NCBI RefSeq assembly: GCF_001735805.1
Contig: NZ_CP017248.1
Span: 1,240,001 to 1,304,000 of the forward strand
Reading direction: 5' to 3'
Source of the DNA: Streptomyces fodineus
GTDB taxonomy: Bacteria; Actinomycetota; Actinomycetes; Streptomycetales; Streptomycetaceae
Length of the DNA: 64,000 nt
The notes beneath the pieces are model-generated. The model saw nothing but the letters and a program-made list of their open reading frames with translations, did not search any database and was not told the origin of the DNA. Numbering within the stretch: the stretch's first letter is position 1; every line of letters begins with the position of its first letter. Made by a program: the position numbers and the translations under genes. Shown piece by piece: positions 43,599 to 57,531 of this stretch.

Positions 43599-44099
43599 TC
43601 AGCCGCTGCTCTCGGTACTTTCACTCGTCTCGGTGATCTCGACGTGTCGCGGCTTTGCGACGTCGGCCTTGGGGACGGTGATGCTGAGCACTCCGTCCTG
43701 CATCTCAGCCTTGATCTTGTGGGTGTCCAGTTCTCCGGGCAGCCGCAAGCGGTACTCGAAGGCTCCGACGCGGCGGGTGCTGCGGCGCAGGACGCCCTTG
43801 CGCTCCCGCTCCTTGATCTCTCCGGTGACCACGAGTTCGGGACCGTTGGCCTCTACGTCAATGTCCTTGCTCTTCACTCCGGGGAGTTCGATCTCTATGT
43901 GGAACGCGTCCTCGGACTCGGACACGTCCGCGAGAGGCGTCCACGCAACCGCGGGTGCCGCGCCCACCGTCGACTCCAGCAGGCCGCTCATCTGGTTGAG
44001 CAGTTCGTCGAACTCGACCAGGGGATTGACAGGGGTGGGTGCCCAGACGGGCCTTTCCTGCAGGCCGCCACCGCGGTGGCGCCGGACGGGCATGGCCAT
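43599..44099 (-). CDS. Hsp20/alpha-crystallin small heat-shock protein
   Basis: A 166-residue Hsp20. The alpha-crystallin domain covers about residues 55-150: SEDAFHIEIELPGVKSKDID, ELVVTGEIKERERKG, RVGAFEYRLRLPGELDTHK and DGVLSITVPKADVAKPRHVE. The start at 44099 is 7 bases behind GGAGG; a longer in-frame start lacks such a site. It binds unfolding proteins without ATP and hands them to DnaK and ClpB, both encoded upstream on the same strand. It ends the chaperone block. Confidence 0.95.
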   Translation of the reverse strand: MAMPVRRHRGGGLQERPVWAPTPVNPLVEFDELLNQMSGLLESTVGAAPAVAWTPLADVSESEDAFHIEIELPGVKSKDIDVEANGPELVVTGEIKERERKGVLRRSTRRVGAFEYRLRLPGELDTHKIKAEMQDGVLSITVPKADVAKPRHVEITETSESTESSG

Positions 44100-44147
44100 C
44101 GCAATCGCCTCCTTCTTCCTTCTCGTGATCTCATCGTCCGCCATGCG

Positions 44148-45962
44148 TCATGCGAGCCATGCGGACTCCTTGTGACGTATGCGTGGGGAGACGTCCGAGT
44201 GGCCCGCGGCAGCTGACGTGCCCGTGGTGCCGGGTACGGCCGAGTGCCCCAGGTGCCGGTGGACGAAGTGGATGGCCATTGCGCCCTCACCGGCGGCGGA
44301 GGCCACCCGCTTCACCGAGCCGCTACGGACGTCCCCTACCGCGAAGACCCCCGGCAGGCTGGCCTCCAGGGTCATGCACGAGCGCCCGCGGCCGTGCCAC
44401 ACCTCGGGGGAGGCGCAGGCTTCCTGGGCCTCCGGCCCGGTGAGGACGAAGCCGCGGGAGTCGAGGGCGATGATGCCGGCGAGCCACTCGGTGTGAGGGT
44501 CGGCGCCGGTGAAGACGAACAGGCTCCGTACCGCGAGCCGGCGGTGCCCGCCCGTGCGGTTGTCGACCACGTCGAGCTCCTCCAGCACTTCCTGGCCGAT
44601 GACCTCGGTGACCTCGGTGTGCAGCATGACCTCCACCCGCGGATGGCGCTCGACCTGGTCGACCAGGTAGCGGGACATGTTGGCCTCAAGGCCAGCTCCT
44701 CGGACCAGCAGATGCACCTTCGGCGCGTACCCGGCGAGGAACAGCACCGCCTGGCCCGCCGAGTTGCCTCCGCCGACGACGGCCACCGGGTCGGTGCGGC
44801 ACTGCTGGGCCTCGTAGACGGTCGCCGAGTAGTGCACGCTCGTTCCCTCCAGGCGTTCGATGCCGGGCACCTGGAGCCGGCGGTAGCGGGCACCCATGGC
44901 CAGGACGACGGCGCGGGCGGCGATCTCGCTGCCGTCGGCGAACGCCACCACGTAGTGGTCCTCGTCCTTGGGATGGAGACCGGTCGCCTCCAGCGGAAGG
45001 CTGATCCTGGCGCCGAATTTGTCGGCCTGGAGCACGGCGCGCTCGGTGAGTTCGGCGCCGGAGATGCCGGAGGGGAAGCCGAGCAGATTCTCGATGCGGG
45101 ACGACGTGCCGGCCTGGCCGCCGGTGGCCATCGCCTCCACCACCGTGGTGCTCAGGCCCTCGGAGGCGGCGTACACCGCGGCAGCGAGGCCGGCGGGTCC
45201 GGAGCCTACGATGAGGACGTCGCCGTGACGGTCTCCGGCGGGTAGTGACGGCAGGCCGATGAGCCGGGCCAGTTCCGCGTTGCTGGGGTTGCGCAACAGG
45301 GTGGTGTCCCGCCAGATGACGAGTGGTGTCTCCGCCGGGCCGACGCCGAAGCGGCGCAGCAGCTCTTCGGCCTCCTCGTCGGTCTCCAGGTCGATCCAGC
45401 GGTGCGGCAGCCGGTTGCGGACGGCGAACTCCCGCAGCCGTCTGGTGTCGGGCGAGTAGCGCGAGCCGATGATGCGGAAGCCGGCGCCCTGTCCGACGAG
45501 CAGCGCGCGACGGCCCAGACAGGCGCGCAGCACGACGTCCCCGATGGTGGAGTCCTGGGACACCAGGTGGCGCAACTGCTCCAGGGAGACGACGAGGACC
45601 TCGCCGGGCTCCCTCGCGACAGCGGTGTAGAAGGCCACTTGTCCGTACAGCAGGCCGAGTTCACCGATGAAGCGACCGGGGCCGTGCACGCGCAGCACGT
45701 GCTCCTCGGGAGTGCCGTAGTCCTCGACGACGGCGACGGAACCGCTGAGGACGACGAAGAACGCCTCGCAGCGCTCCCCCTCCCGGATCAGCACGTCGTT
45801 CGGAGCCATGGTCCGGCGTTGCCCGCGCTCCGCCAGACGTGCTATCTGGTCCTCCGTGAGGCGCGGATACGCGCCGTAGATGTCCGGGGTCTCCCAGAAG
45901 GCTGCCTCGTCCGCTTTCTCCGGCACCGGTTCTTCGCCCGGCAGCGACTGGTCGCCGGACAT
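44148..45962 (-). CDS. cNMP-binding-domain flavoprotein, thioredoxin-reductase-like, without CxxC
   Basis: A 604-residue protein. Residues about 30-150 form a cyclic-nucleotide-binding beta roll (CEAFFVVLSGSVAVVEDYGT, GRFIGELGLLYGQVAFYTAV). Residues about 170-270 form a thioredoxin-fold-like linker (DTRRLREFAVRNRLPHRWID) that also lacks a CxxC pair. Residues 285-595 resemble thioredoxin reductase: FAD site LIVGSGPAGLAAAVYAASEG, NAD(P) site VAVVGGGNSAGQAVLFLAG, final FAVGDVRSGSVKRVASAAGE. Where true reductases have the CATC disulphide this protein reads HYSATVYEAQQC, so it cannot use the normal dithiol. It starts with an ATGA overlap on the UBP gene. Confidence 0.9.
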   Translation of the reverse strand: MSGDQSLPGEEPVPEKADEAAFWETPDIYGAYPRLTEDQIARLAERGQRRTMAPNDVLIREGERCEAFFVVLSGSVAVVEDYGTPEEHVLRVHGPGRFIGELGLLYGQVAFYTAVAREPGEVLVVSLEQLRHLVSQDSTIGDVVLRACLGRRALLVGQGAGFRIIGSRYSPDTRRLREFAVRNRLPHRWIDLETDEEAEELLRRFGVGPAETPLVIWRDTTLLRNPSNAELARLIGLPSLPAGDRHGDVLIVGSGPAGLAAAVYAASEGLSTTVVEAMATGGQAGTSSRIENLLGFPSGISGAELTERAVLQADKFGARISLPLEATGLHPKDEDHYVVAFADGSEIAARAVVLAMGARYRRLQVPGIERLEGTSVHYSATVYEAQQCRTDPVAVVGGGNSAGQAVLFLAGYAPKVHLLVRGAGLEANMSRYLVDQVERHPRVEVMLHTEVTEVIGQEVLEELDVVDNRTGGHRRLAVRSLFVFTGADPHTEWLAGIIALDSRGFVLTGPEAQEACASPEVWHGRGRSCMTLEASLPGVFAVGDVRSGSVKRVASAAGEGAMAIHFVHRHLGHSAVPGTTGTSAAAGHSDVSPRIRHKESAWLA

Positions 45963-46225
45963 CAGACGAACGCCTCGTGAACGTAGCACCAGCGCCATTC
46001 CTCGCCGGGCTGGAACGACTGCACGATCGGATGAGCGTCGGCAGCTGCGTGCCTGCGCGCGTGCTTGTTCGGCGAGGAGTCGCAGCAGCCGACGTGTCCG
46101 CAGGTCAGGCAGAGCCTCAGGTGGACCCACGGGGAGCCGAGCATCAGACACTCCTGGCACCCTTCTGGGGTCAGCGGCTGGACCGGCCGGGCAAGCGCGA
46201 GGTGGGGGTCTGCGTGCAGGGTCAT
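45962..46225 (-). CDS. UBP-type zinc finger protein
   Basis: An 87-residue single ZnF-UBP domain: EGCQECLMLGSPWVHLRLCL, TCGHVGCCDSSPNKHARRHA and DAHPIVQSFQPGEEWRWCYV. Cysteines and histidines are in the expected order (CxxC, CxxCxxxGCC, HxxxH). Such free-standing domains occur beside thioredoxin and cNMP-reductase genes in actinobacteria; their role is unknown. The ATG at 46225 lies six bases past the thioredoxin stop, and its own stop overlaps the next ATG. Confidence 0.88.
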   Translation of the reverse strand: MTLHADPHLALARPVQPLTPEGCQECLMLGSPWVHLRLCLTCGHVGCCDSSPNKHARRHAAADAHPIVQSFQPGEEWRWCYVHEAFV

Positions 46226-46230
46226 CCGGA

Positions 46231-46674
46231 TCACCCTTTCCGGGCGGTGATCGACTGTTCCACCCACTGGCGCAGAGCGGGGGCGGGCGCCGCCCCCGCC
46301 TGCCGGGCGACCGTCTCGCCCTGGTCGAGGATGAGCAGTGTCGGTACGGCCTGGACCTCGAACCGCTGCGACAGTCGCGGGTTCTTGTCGACGTCGACCT
46401 TGACGAGTTTGATTCGGCCGGCGAGATCGGTGGCGACCTTCTCCAGTGCGGGGCTGACCCATGCGGCAGGGGCCGCACCAGGTGGCCCACAGGTCGACCA
46501 CGACGGGGATGTCGGCCCGCTCGGCGACCTCGGTGAAGTCGTCGTCGCCCGCGTCCACCATCCACGGCAGGGGCTGCTTGCAGTGGCCGCACTTGGGGCG
46601 GCCCTCCGCGGCCACGGGCACCCGGTTGGTGCGCCCGCAGCTGGGACAACTGACGGTCGTCGCCTGCATCGTGC

Positions 46675-46678
<4 letters not shown>
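46231..46678 (-). pseudogene. trxA: Thioredoxin with N-terminal zinc-ribbon part, single-base frameshift
   Basis: The frame starts at the ATG at 46678 (overlapping the ClpB stop) with a Cys4 zinc-ribbon (VSCPSCGRTN, PKCGHCKQPLPW), as in Trx2-type thioredoxins. It then reads VVVDLWATWCGPCRM with the active-site CGPC. Directly after M the GGG run shifts the frame; removing one G gives VSPALEKVATDLAGRIKLVK, VQAVPTLLILDQGETVARQA and QWVEQSITARKG, ending at 46231. The neighbours overlap as in an intact operon, so a base-call error or a very recent mutation is likely. Confidence 0.85.
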
Positions 46679-49304
<2,626 letters not shown>

Positions 49305-49314
<10 letters not shown>

Positions 49315-49712
49315 GGGGGTGTTTCACTCCTCGTGCCGCGGCCGCGCAGGGCGGCTTCGAGCAGGCTGATGCGGTCGAGCAGGTCGAGCACCAGGCCGAT
49401 GGATGCGTAGTTGAGGCAGAGTCCGGTGCGCAGCCGCTGGATGCGGGCAAGGACCGCCGGGGCCGTGGGGTCGAACACCAGGTGCCCCGCGGCGTCGCGT
49501 TCGGCGTCGACCAGGCCGAGGGCGACGAACCGGCGGATCAGATCGGGGTGGAGGCCCGAGCGACGGGCCACGGCGGCCAGGGAGAGCCTGGGGACGGGCA
49601 CGAGCGCGTACCGGACAGCCGTCGAGGCCGTGACGTCGGCGCCCGTTCGTACCGGACGGGCGCCCACGCCGGCCCGGCCGGTGCCTCCCGCTCCCGCGGG
49701 TCGTTCGTTCAT
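49305..49712 (-). CDS. cbpM: Chaperone modulator CbpM-like protein (MerR-type fold)
   Basis: A 135-residue protein: [40 protein letters not shown] and [20 protein letters not shown] with VLDLLDRI. This is the MerR-like CbpM family, which binds the J domain of CbpA and curbs it. The HspR features (ISVAA-HAQTLRQYDRLGLV and a hydrophobic C-terminal tail) are absent, although HspR is what usually follows dnaJ in Streptomyces. The ATG overlaps the DnaJ stop (ATGA). Confidence 0.8.
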
Positions 49713-50662
49713 CGCGTCCTCCTGGGGTCGAACGAGGAGGTGGCGGCGAGCTCCTCGAATAGTTCGCGCTCCCGGTCGCCGAGGGCGGGAGGCACCATGA
49801 CGCGAAGTTCGGCGTACAGGTCGCCGTTCGCGCCCCGCGGGTTCGGCATGCCCTCGCCGCGCAGCCGCAGCCGCCGGCCGCTGGACGAACCCGCGGGCAC
49901 CGTGACCTTGGCCGTGCCGCCGCCGGGGGTGGGCACCGGCACGGTCGCACCCAGGGCCGCCTCCCACGGGGCGACCGGGACCTGGACGTGCACGTCGCGG
50001 CCGTCCAGCCGGAACCGGGGGTGGGGCTGGATACGCACCCGCAGGTACAGGTCGCCCGCGGCGGCGTCACCACTGCCCTGGCCACCCTCACCCGCCAGCC
50101 GGATGCGCTGCCCGTCGGTGACGCCCGGTGGCACGTCGACCTCGTAGCGCCGCGGCTGCCCGGTGGGGCCGGCGAGTGTGACGGTGCGACGGCCGCCTCG
50201 GTACGCCTCCTCGACTGTGAGCGGCAGTTCGGCCTCCTGGTCCGCTCCGGGGACGCCGCCTCGGGCGGCGCCGGCTCCGAACATGGAGCCGAACAGGTCC
50301 TCGATGTCGATGCCCTCCGCGCCGAAGTCGTCGCCGAAGCCGGTGGCGTACCGGACGCGAGGACCGCCACCGCCTGCGGTCCTCCGAGCGCGGAAGCCGC
50401 CGCCCGCTCCGGCCGCGACCCGTTCGTCGAAGTCCTCGGGGATCTTGCGGAAGTCCTCGCCGAAGCGGTCGTAACGGGCCCGGGTCTTCGGGTCCGACAG
50501 GACGCTGTATGCCTCGTTGAGGTCCTTGAAACGCTCCTCCGCCCCGGGGTCCTTGTTGACGTCGGGGTGGTACTTGCGGGCGAGCTTGCGATATGCCTGC
50601 TGGATCTCGTCCTGGCTCGCGGTCCGCGACACGCCCAGCACCTCGTAGAAGTCCCGTGCCAT
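49709..50662 (-). CDS. cbpA: DnaJ C-terminal-domain co-chaperone, CbpA-like (no zinc finger)
   Basis: A 317-residue J protein. The J domain (1-70) holds [20 protein letters not shown] with the HPD motif. A Gly-rich region follows with the [11 protein letters not shown] element, then the two C-terminal beta domains ([46 protein letters not shown]). The four CxxCxGxG repeats of DnaJ are missing, so it is type II/CbpA-like, in line with the CbpM gene beside it. It delivers substrate to the DnaK encoded two genes upstream. Confidence 0.92.
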   Translation of the reverse strand: MARDFYEVLGVSRTASQDEIQQAYRKLARKYHPDVNKDPGAEERFKDLNEAYSVLSDPKTRARYDRFGEDFRKIPEDFDERVAAGAGGGFRARRTAGGGGPRVRYATGFGDDFGAEGIDIEDLFGSMFGAGAARGGVPGADQEAELPLTVEEAYRGGRRTVTLAGPTGQPRRYEVDVPPGVTDGQRIRLAGEGGQGSGDAAAGDLYLRVRIQPHPRFRLDGRDVHVQVPVAPWEAALGATVPVPTPGGGTAKVTVPAGSSSGRRLRLRGEGMPNPRGANGDLYAELRVMVPPALGDRERELFEELAATSSFDPRRTR

Positions 50663-50668
50663 GACCGG

Positions 50669-51277
50669 TCACTCCCGCTTCGCGACCGTCACGGCGGCAG
50701 GCCTGAGCTGCCGTTCGCCGTCCCCGTAGCCGGGGCGCAGCACCTCGACGACGGTGCCCGGTGGGGCGTCGGGGTCCTGGACGACACCGACCACCTCGTG
50801 CCGGGCCGGGTCGAAGGCGACGCCGGTCTCCGCGTGCCGCGGGTAGCCGAGCAGTTCGAGGACGTTCACCGCCTGGTCGCGTACGGCCCGGACGCCCTCC
50901 ACGATCGCGCCCGGATCGGCGCCGGCGTGGGTCAGGGCGAGTTCGAGGTTGTCGAGGACGGGCAGGAAGGCGGCCGCCGTGCGGGACCGCTCGACCGCCC
51001 GTTCGCGCTCCAGTTCCCTGGCGTGACGCTTGCGAAGGTTGTCGAGGTCGGCGAGTGCGCGCCGCCAGCGGTCCTCCAGTTCCTGGATCGCGGTCGTGTA
51101 CTCGTCCTCGGCAGGCGCGGGGCCGGCGGCATCGGGTCCCGGTTCGCCGTTCGCCGCTTCGGGCCGGGGCGGGCCCGGTTGGGGCAAATCCCCGCGAGGA
51201 GGGCGTCCGGCGCCTTCCGGGACCCGTACGCCCGGATCCGACGCGGCCCGGTCGGGTTCCTGGGGGTGGGTGGGCAT
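50669..51277 (-). CDS. grpE: GrpE nucleotide exchange factor
   Basis: A 202-residue GrpE. A disordered acidic N-terminus is followed by the long helix (YTTAIQELEDRWRRALADLD, NLRKRHARELERERAVE) and the beta wing (VAFDPARHEVVGVVQDPDAP, VVEVLRPGYGDGERQLRPAA). It releases ADP from DnaK. ATG at 51277 is 8 bp after the dnaK stop. Confidence 0.95.
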   Translation of the reverse strand: MPTHPQEPDRAASDPGVRVPEGAGRPPRGDLPQPGPPRPEAANGEPGPDAAGPAPAEDEYTTAIQELEDRWRRALADLDNLRKRHARELERERAVERSRTAAAFLPVLDNLELALTHAGADPGAIVEGVRAVRDQAVNVLELLGYPRHAETGVAFDPARHEVVGVVQDPDAPPGTVVEVLRPGYGDGERQLRPAAVTVAKRE

Positions 51278-51285
51278 GGCGCGCC

Positions 51286-53187
<1,902 letters not shown>

Positions 53188-53463
53188 GAGGAACTCCTCC
53201 CGGTGCAGCGCCTGCGTCGACTCTCCGGATCACGTTCGTTCAGGTAGAGGTGGGATCTCCGCCGTTCCCAGGGGTGCGCACGGAGGGTCTCGAGCACTCC
53301 CCAGGGTGTCGAACCGGGTGGCTCCACGCCTGCGCCTGGCGAGTCAGGAATGCACGGGTCCGGTCGCCCCACGAGTACGAGAGAAAGAACCCACACGTCT
53401 CGGGTAGCCGGCCCGGGACCGGGTACGCGAAAGCCGCTCACCTCCGAAGGACGGAGTGATCCC
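53188..53463. promoter_or_regulatory. Divergent promoter region of dnaK and the PucR-type gene
   Basis: About 275 bp between divergent starts. I looked for the HspR operator (HAIR, CTTGAGT-N7-ACTCAAG) and the CIRCE element (TTAGCACTC-N9-GAGTGCTAA) and saw neither. GGGTCTCGAGCACTCCCC near 53286 is only a weak partial likeness. The control of this dnaK copy is therefore probably different from the core operon. Confidence 0.45.
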
Positions 53464-55245
53464 ATGGTCGGCAGTCGGGCGTACGGCCTGTACCACCGCT
53501 ACTCCGACCGGAAGGGCAGCCTTCCGCGGGGCAGCGCCGGGCGGCGCCCTACGGCCGCGCCCAGGGGGCCCCGCGTGCCCGCTCGCACCCCAGCCGCCCA
53601 TGCCCTCCACGAGCTGGTCGCGCTCTCCCGCGCCCAGTTCGACGCTCCGGACGAAGGCGAGATCCTGCGCCTGGCCATGGATCACATAGTCGCCGCGGGG
53701 CCGTACAGCGCCGAGGCCGGATACCTCAAGGTGGGCGGCGACCTGGTCCCCAGCCCGAGGAACGGGCAGACGCATGCCTTGGCCGTGGGCCGGAGGGTCC
53801 GGGAGCTGGCCGGGCAGGACGGCAACGTGACCGTAGCCGGCAAGCCCTGGGGTCGCGCCCTGGGTCTACGCGGACCTGGGGAACTCCACGGCTACCTCGT
53901 GGTCACGTCCCGCTCCCGGCCCACCGGGGCCGAGCGATCCCTGCTCGCCATGCTCGTCCGGCACACCGCTGCTGCACTGTCGGTCGCCTTCGCACACCGC
54001 CGCCAACGCGAGGACGCGCTGGAGCTGCACCGGCTGCGGGAGGAACGCACAGCCCTCCAGCGGCAGCTGATCTCTGTGGTGGCTGAGCTGGGCTACGAGC
54101 GAGCCGTTCACGCTCTCATGGCCGGCGTGGCTGCCTCGGGTGGCGGCGAAGAAGCTGTCACCCGCGCACTGCACGGACTCACAGGGCTTCCCGCGCTGCT
54201 CGAGGACCGCTTCGGTCGGCTGAGGTCCTGGACCGGCCCCGACCGCCCCGTCCCCTATCCCGAACCAGACCCCGTGCGCCAGGACGAAATGCTGCACGCC
54301 GTCGCCAAAGAGGCCGGGCCGGTGCGGATAAGGGACCGGCTGATCACCCTGATCCGCCCGCACGGCGAGATCCTGGGCGTGCTGGCGCTGGTCGATGCCC
54401 GGGACGAAGCCGACGAGCACACCGTACTCGCGCTTGGACACGCCGCCGCGTCGCTCGCCCTGGAGCTGACGCACCTGCGCAATCTGGCCGAAGTGGAGCT
54501 GAAGCTGCACCGCGAGCTGGCCGACGACCTCCTGGCAGGGACGGACGAGCCGAGCGCCTACGCCCGGTCCGAGGCAGTCGGACACGACCTGCACGGCAGC
54601 CACTACGTCGTCGTGGTGCAGTGGTCGAACCGGACCGCCGACGATTCCTTCGCGCAGACCGTGAGTCGGGCGGCCGTTGCGGTGGGCATGCGCTCGCTGC
54701 TGACCCGCCGCTCCGACCACGTCGTCCTCATCACTGGCGACAGGCCGCACGCCCGCGCGTTGTACGAGGCACTCGCCCGGGAGACCGGGACACGGTCCGG
54801 GACGATCGGGGTGAGCGCCCCTTCCGACTCCCTGAACGACATCCCCCACCACTACCAGGAGGCGCAGCGCGCCCTGGAGGTGCGCCGCCAGTCCCGCGAG
54901 CGCTACGGCACGACGTTCTTCGACGAGCTCGGCCTCTACCGCATCCTGGGACCCGGCAGCGATTACCGGGAACTGGAAACGTTCGTCCACGAGTGGCTCG
55001 GGCAGCTCATCGACTACGACTCCCGGCACCACGCGGCCATGGTGCAGGCCCTGTCCCGGTACTTCGACTGCGGCGGCAACTACGACGAGACCGCCGACTC
55101 CCTCGCGATCCACCGCAGCACGCTGCGCTATCGGCTCCAGCGCATCCGCGACATCAGCGGCCACGACCTCGCGAACGTCGAAGACCGGCTGAACCTCCAG
55201 GTGGCGACCCGAGTGTGGAAAATCGTGCTGGGCGGACCCGGCTGA
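53464..55245 (+). CDS. PucR/CdaR-type regulator with GAF-like domain
   Basis: A 593-residue regulator. The N-terminal GAF-like domain (about 40-190) reads ILRLAMDHIVAAGPYSAEAG and GELHGYLVVTSRSRPTGAER. A middle part shows similarity to PucR/CdaR sensor regions (ADDLLAGTDEPSAYARSEAV). The C-terminal helix-turn-helix has NYDETADSLAIHRSTLRYRL and QRIRDISGHDLANVEDRLNL. Such proteins usually activate catabolic or metabolite genes after sensing a small molecule. The ATG at 53464 follows AAGGACGGAGTG. It is divergent from dnaK and could regulate it or act elsewhere. Confidence 0.9.
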   Translation: MVGSRAYGLYHRYSDRKGSLPRGSAGRRPTAAPRGPRVPARTPAAHALHELVALSRAQFDAPDEGEILRLAMDHIVAAGPYSAEAGYLKVGGDLVPSPRNGQTHALAVGRRVRELAGQDGNVTVAGKPWGRALGLRGPGELHGYLVVTSRSRPTGAERSLLAMLVRHTAAALSVAFAHRRQREDALELHRLREERTALQRQLISVVAELGYERAVHALMAGVAASGGGEEAVTRALHGLTGLPALLEDRFGRLRSWTGPDRPVPYPEPDPVRQDEMLHAVAKEAGPVRIRDRLITLIRPHGEILGVLALVDARDEADEHTVLALGHAAASLALELTHLRNLAEVELKLHRELADDLLAGTDEPSAYARSEAVGHDLHGSHYVVVVQWSNRTADDSFAQTVSRAAVAVGMRSLLTRRSDHVVLITGDRPHARALYEALARETGTRSGTIGVSAPSDSLNDIPHHYQEAQRALEVRRQSRERYGTTFFDELGLYRILGPGSDYRELETFVHEWLGQLIDYDSRHHAAMVQALSRYFDCGGNYDETADSLAIHRSTLRYRLQRIRDISGHDLANVEDRLNLQVATRVWKIVLGGPG

Positions 55246-55485
55246 TGCCTCACTGAACTTCTGCGCGAGCGGTGTCAGTAGCAGTTGGGCGGGCTGCCCC
55301 GCCACAGCACCGGGGCGGGCGCCGCGCTGCTGCCGGCTGAAGTGGGTGGGTGGCCCTTCCTCTGATTGATCCAGCGAGGTCGCATCGGGCCAGAAGACGG
55401 GACCTTGGTTCATCACCACCATCGGACCACGGCAGGGGCCCCCGGACACCACCGACCGGTGACGTTCCGGGCCGCGGCCCGGGCG

Positions 55486-56934
55486 TCACAGGGCGAGGAC
55501 GTGGAGGTCGACCAGGTCGAGCAGCGCCCGCAGAGCCGAGCTGGGCCGCCGGGTCGACGACGTGCCGAGATGCATGCTCCAGCGGAGCACGGTGTCGTGG
55601 ACGTCCAGGACGTGCAGGCCGGGGGTGCGGGCAACGGCGAACGCGGGCAGGAAGGCGATGCCCAGACCGTGCCGGACCAGTGCCGCCCCCATGTCGATGT
55701 CGGGCACTTCCAGTGCCACCCGGCGTACGACGCCCGCCGCCGCGAACGCCCGGTCGACCACCTCGCGGTTGCCGTAGCCCGGCGGGAAGTCCACGAAGGG
55801 CTCCCCCGCGAGGTCCGCGAGCGCCACCTTTCCCCGCTGCGCGAGCGGATGGGCGGCGCTCACCACCAGGACGAGCGGCACGGTGGCCAGCTCCCGTGCG
55901 TCGATCCCGGCGGGCTTGCGTTCGGGCAGCGACAGGAAGGCCACGTCAAGGTCCCCGCTGAGCAGCGCCTGCGCCAGTCCCGCCGAGCCGGCCGTGGCCG
56001 GCCGCAGCCGGACGTCGATCGCCGGGTGCCGCGCGTGCAGCTGCCCCAGGAGCGCAGGCAGGTCCACCACCTCGACCGAGGCCATGGCGCCCACGTTCAC
56101 CGTGCCGCGCAGCGTGTCCTGTGCGGCGCGCACGGCGTCCTGGGCGGCCTGGGCGGCGTTCAGGGTGGCCCGAGCCTCCGGCAGCAGCGCGGCGCCCGCC
56201 CCGGTGAGCCGGACCTGCTGCGACGTGTTCGGGCGCGCCCAGCCGCTCGATCGCCGCCCGCGCACACCGCACGGGTGGCTGCACCTGAGCGCGTACACGG
56301 AGGGCTGTTCGTCCGTGTACAGCAGCCAGTCCCGGTCCTTCTTCCTGAGCCGGCGCCACGGTCGGTCGATGTCGATCCCCAGGCCGCTCACGACACTGCG
56401 CAGGTTGGCGCCCTGCCAGGCGCCCGGCCAGGCGGCGATCGCCCCCTCGCGGATGCTCAGCGAGGGATCCGGGACGAGCAGGTCCTCGGCGACGTCGTGC
56501 ACGACACCCAGTCCGTGGCACTCCGGGCAGGCGCCGGCAGCGGTGTTGGGTGAGAACGACTCGGCTTCCAGCCGTGCGGCCCGGGGCGGATAGGTGCCGA
56601 CGCGGGAGTACAGCATGCGCAGCAGATTGGACAGCGTGGTGAGGGTGCCGACCGTCGAGCGCGAGCTGGGCGACCCGCGTCGCTGCTGCAGGGCCACGGC
56701 CGGTGGCAGTCCGGTGATTTCCTGCACGTGCGGTGCGCCGACCTGTTGCAACAGCCTTCGGGCGTACGGTGCTACGGACTCGAAGTAGCGCCGCTGGGCC
56801 TCCGCGTAGAGCGTGCCGAACGCGAGCGATGACTTGCCCGAACCGGAGACGCCGGTGAAGGCGACCATCGCGTCCCGCGGAACGTCGACATCGATGTTCC
56901 GCAGGTTGTTCTCACCGGCGCCCCGGACATGCAC
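55486..56934 (-). CDS. In-frame chimera: UvrA-like N-terminus fused to a LysR effector domain
   Basis: A 482-residue open frame. Residues 1 to about 216 match the N-terminal part of a UvrA-like ABC ATPase ([60 protein letters not shown]). From about residue 238 it becomes a LysR protein after its DNA-binding domain ([59 protein letters not shown]). The LysR helix-turn-helix and the rest of UvrA are lost, so a deletion joined two neighbours. A functional role is doubtful; the GTG start at 56934 may itself be a frameshifted substitute. Confidence 0.8.
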   Translation of the reverse strand: MHVRGAGENNLRNIDVDVPRDAMVAFTGVSGSGKSSLAFGTLYAEAQRRYFESVAPYARRLLQQVGAPHVQEITGLPPAVALQQRRGSPSSRSTVGTLTTLSNLLRMLYSRVGTYPPRAARLEAESFSPNTAAGACPECHGLGVVHDVAEDLLVPDPSLSIREGAIAAWPGAWQGANLRSVVSGLGIDIDRPWRRLRKKDRDWLLYTDEQPSVYALRCSHPCGVRGRRSSGWARPNTSQQVRLTGAGAALLPEARATLNAAQAAQDAVRAAQDTLRGTVNVGAMASVEVVDLPALLGQLHARHPAIDVRLRPATAGSAGLAQALLSGDLDVAFLSLPERKPAGIDARELATVPLVLVVSAAHPLAQRGKVALADLAGEPFVDFPPGYGNREVVDRAFAAAGVVRRVALEVPDIDMGAALVRHGLGIAFLPAFAVARTPGLHVLDVHDTVLRWSMHLGTSSTRRPSSALRALLDLVDLHVLAL

Positions 56935-57531
56935 GAGGGGTCGGTCGCGTCCTTGTTCACCGTTCCTGATTACCTGATCGCGCCGCGAACCGCGCGACAG
57001 GCGCCGTCACCGGGCCCCGCTCACACGAGCGCCCGGAGAAATCCCGGTATGAGACGCTCCAGGGAACATTCGAGAGAACGTCACCGTTGATCCGCATGTG
57101 GGCGTGAAGGGAACTGTGTCCCCGGGCCTCACCCTTTGCCCATGAGGACGATCGTTCGGCTGAAGCCTTATGGAGCCCCCGCCGCGAGGCGACCGCCCTT
57201 CGCGCCCACTCTCGATCGGCCCCGGCTGGGGATCCCCCGAACCAGCCGGGGCCTTCGCCTGCCCCCTGCCGGCGCACTCCCGGGCCGGACATCGAAGTGG
57301 GGTGGCCGGTGGCGCGGCGTGCGGTGCCCGGGTGGCACGGAGCGGGTGTTCGCGGTGGCGCACGCAACAGTGGCCCCGCGGTGGAGCGGGCCCCGCACAG
57401 GGAGGACGAGGAGATCCGACCGTGCCGCCTGCACCTGCTGGCAGGGGCCAGCGTGTCACGCGGCGTCGGCGTTACCTCGGGGGCATCCTGTGGCCACGTG
57501 CGATCGCGGGGGCAGCCGACGGTGAGGAGTC
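56935..57531. other. Gap without a supported gene
   Basis: No frame has domain similarity or a ribosome site. The last 60 bp before 57532 contains GGTGAGGAGTC, the likely ribosome site of the next gene. Confidence 0.45.

Noticed and set aside
44148..45962. Ordinary thioredoxin reductase (trxB)
   Set aside because: FAD and NADPH motifs fit, but the redox CxxC pair is absent and a cNMP domain is added.
46460..46475. Programmed frameshift in thioredoxin
   Set aside because: No slippery heptamer, pseudoknot or internal Shine-Dalgarno was seen, and the same type of homopolymer shift occurs in many unrelated genes here.
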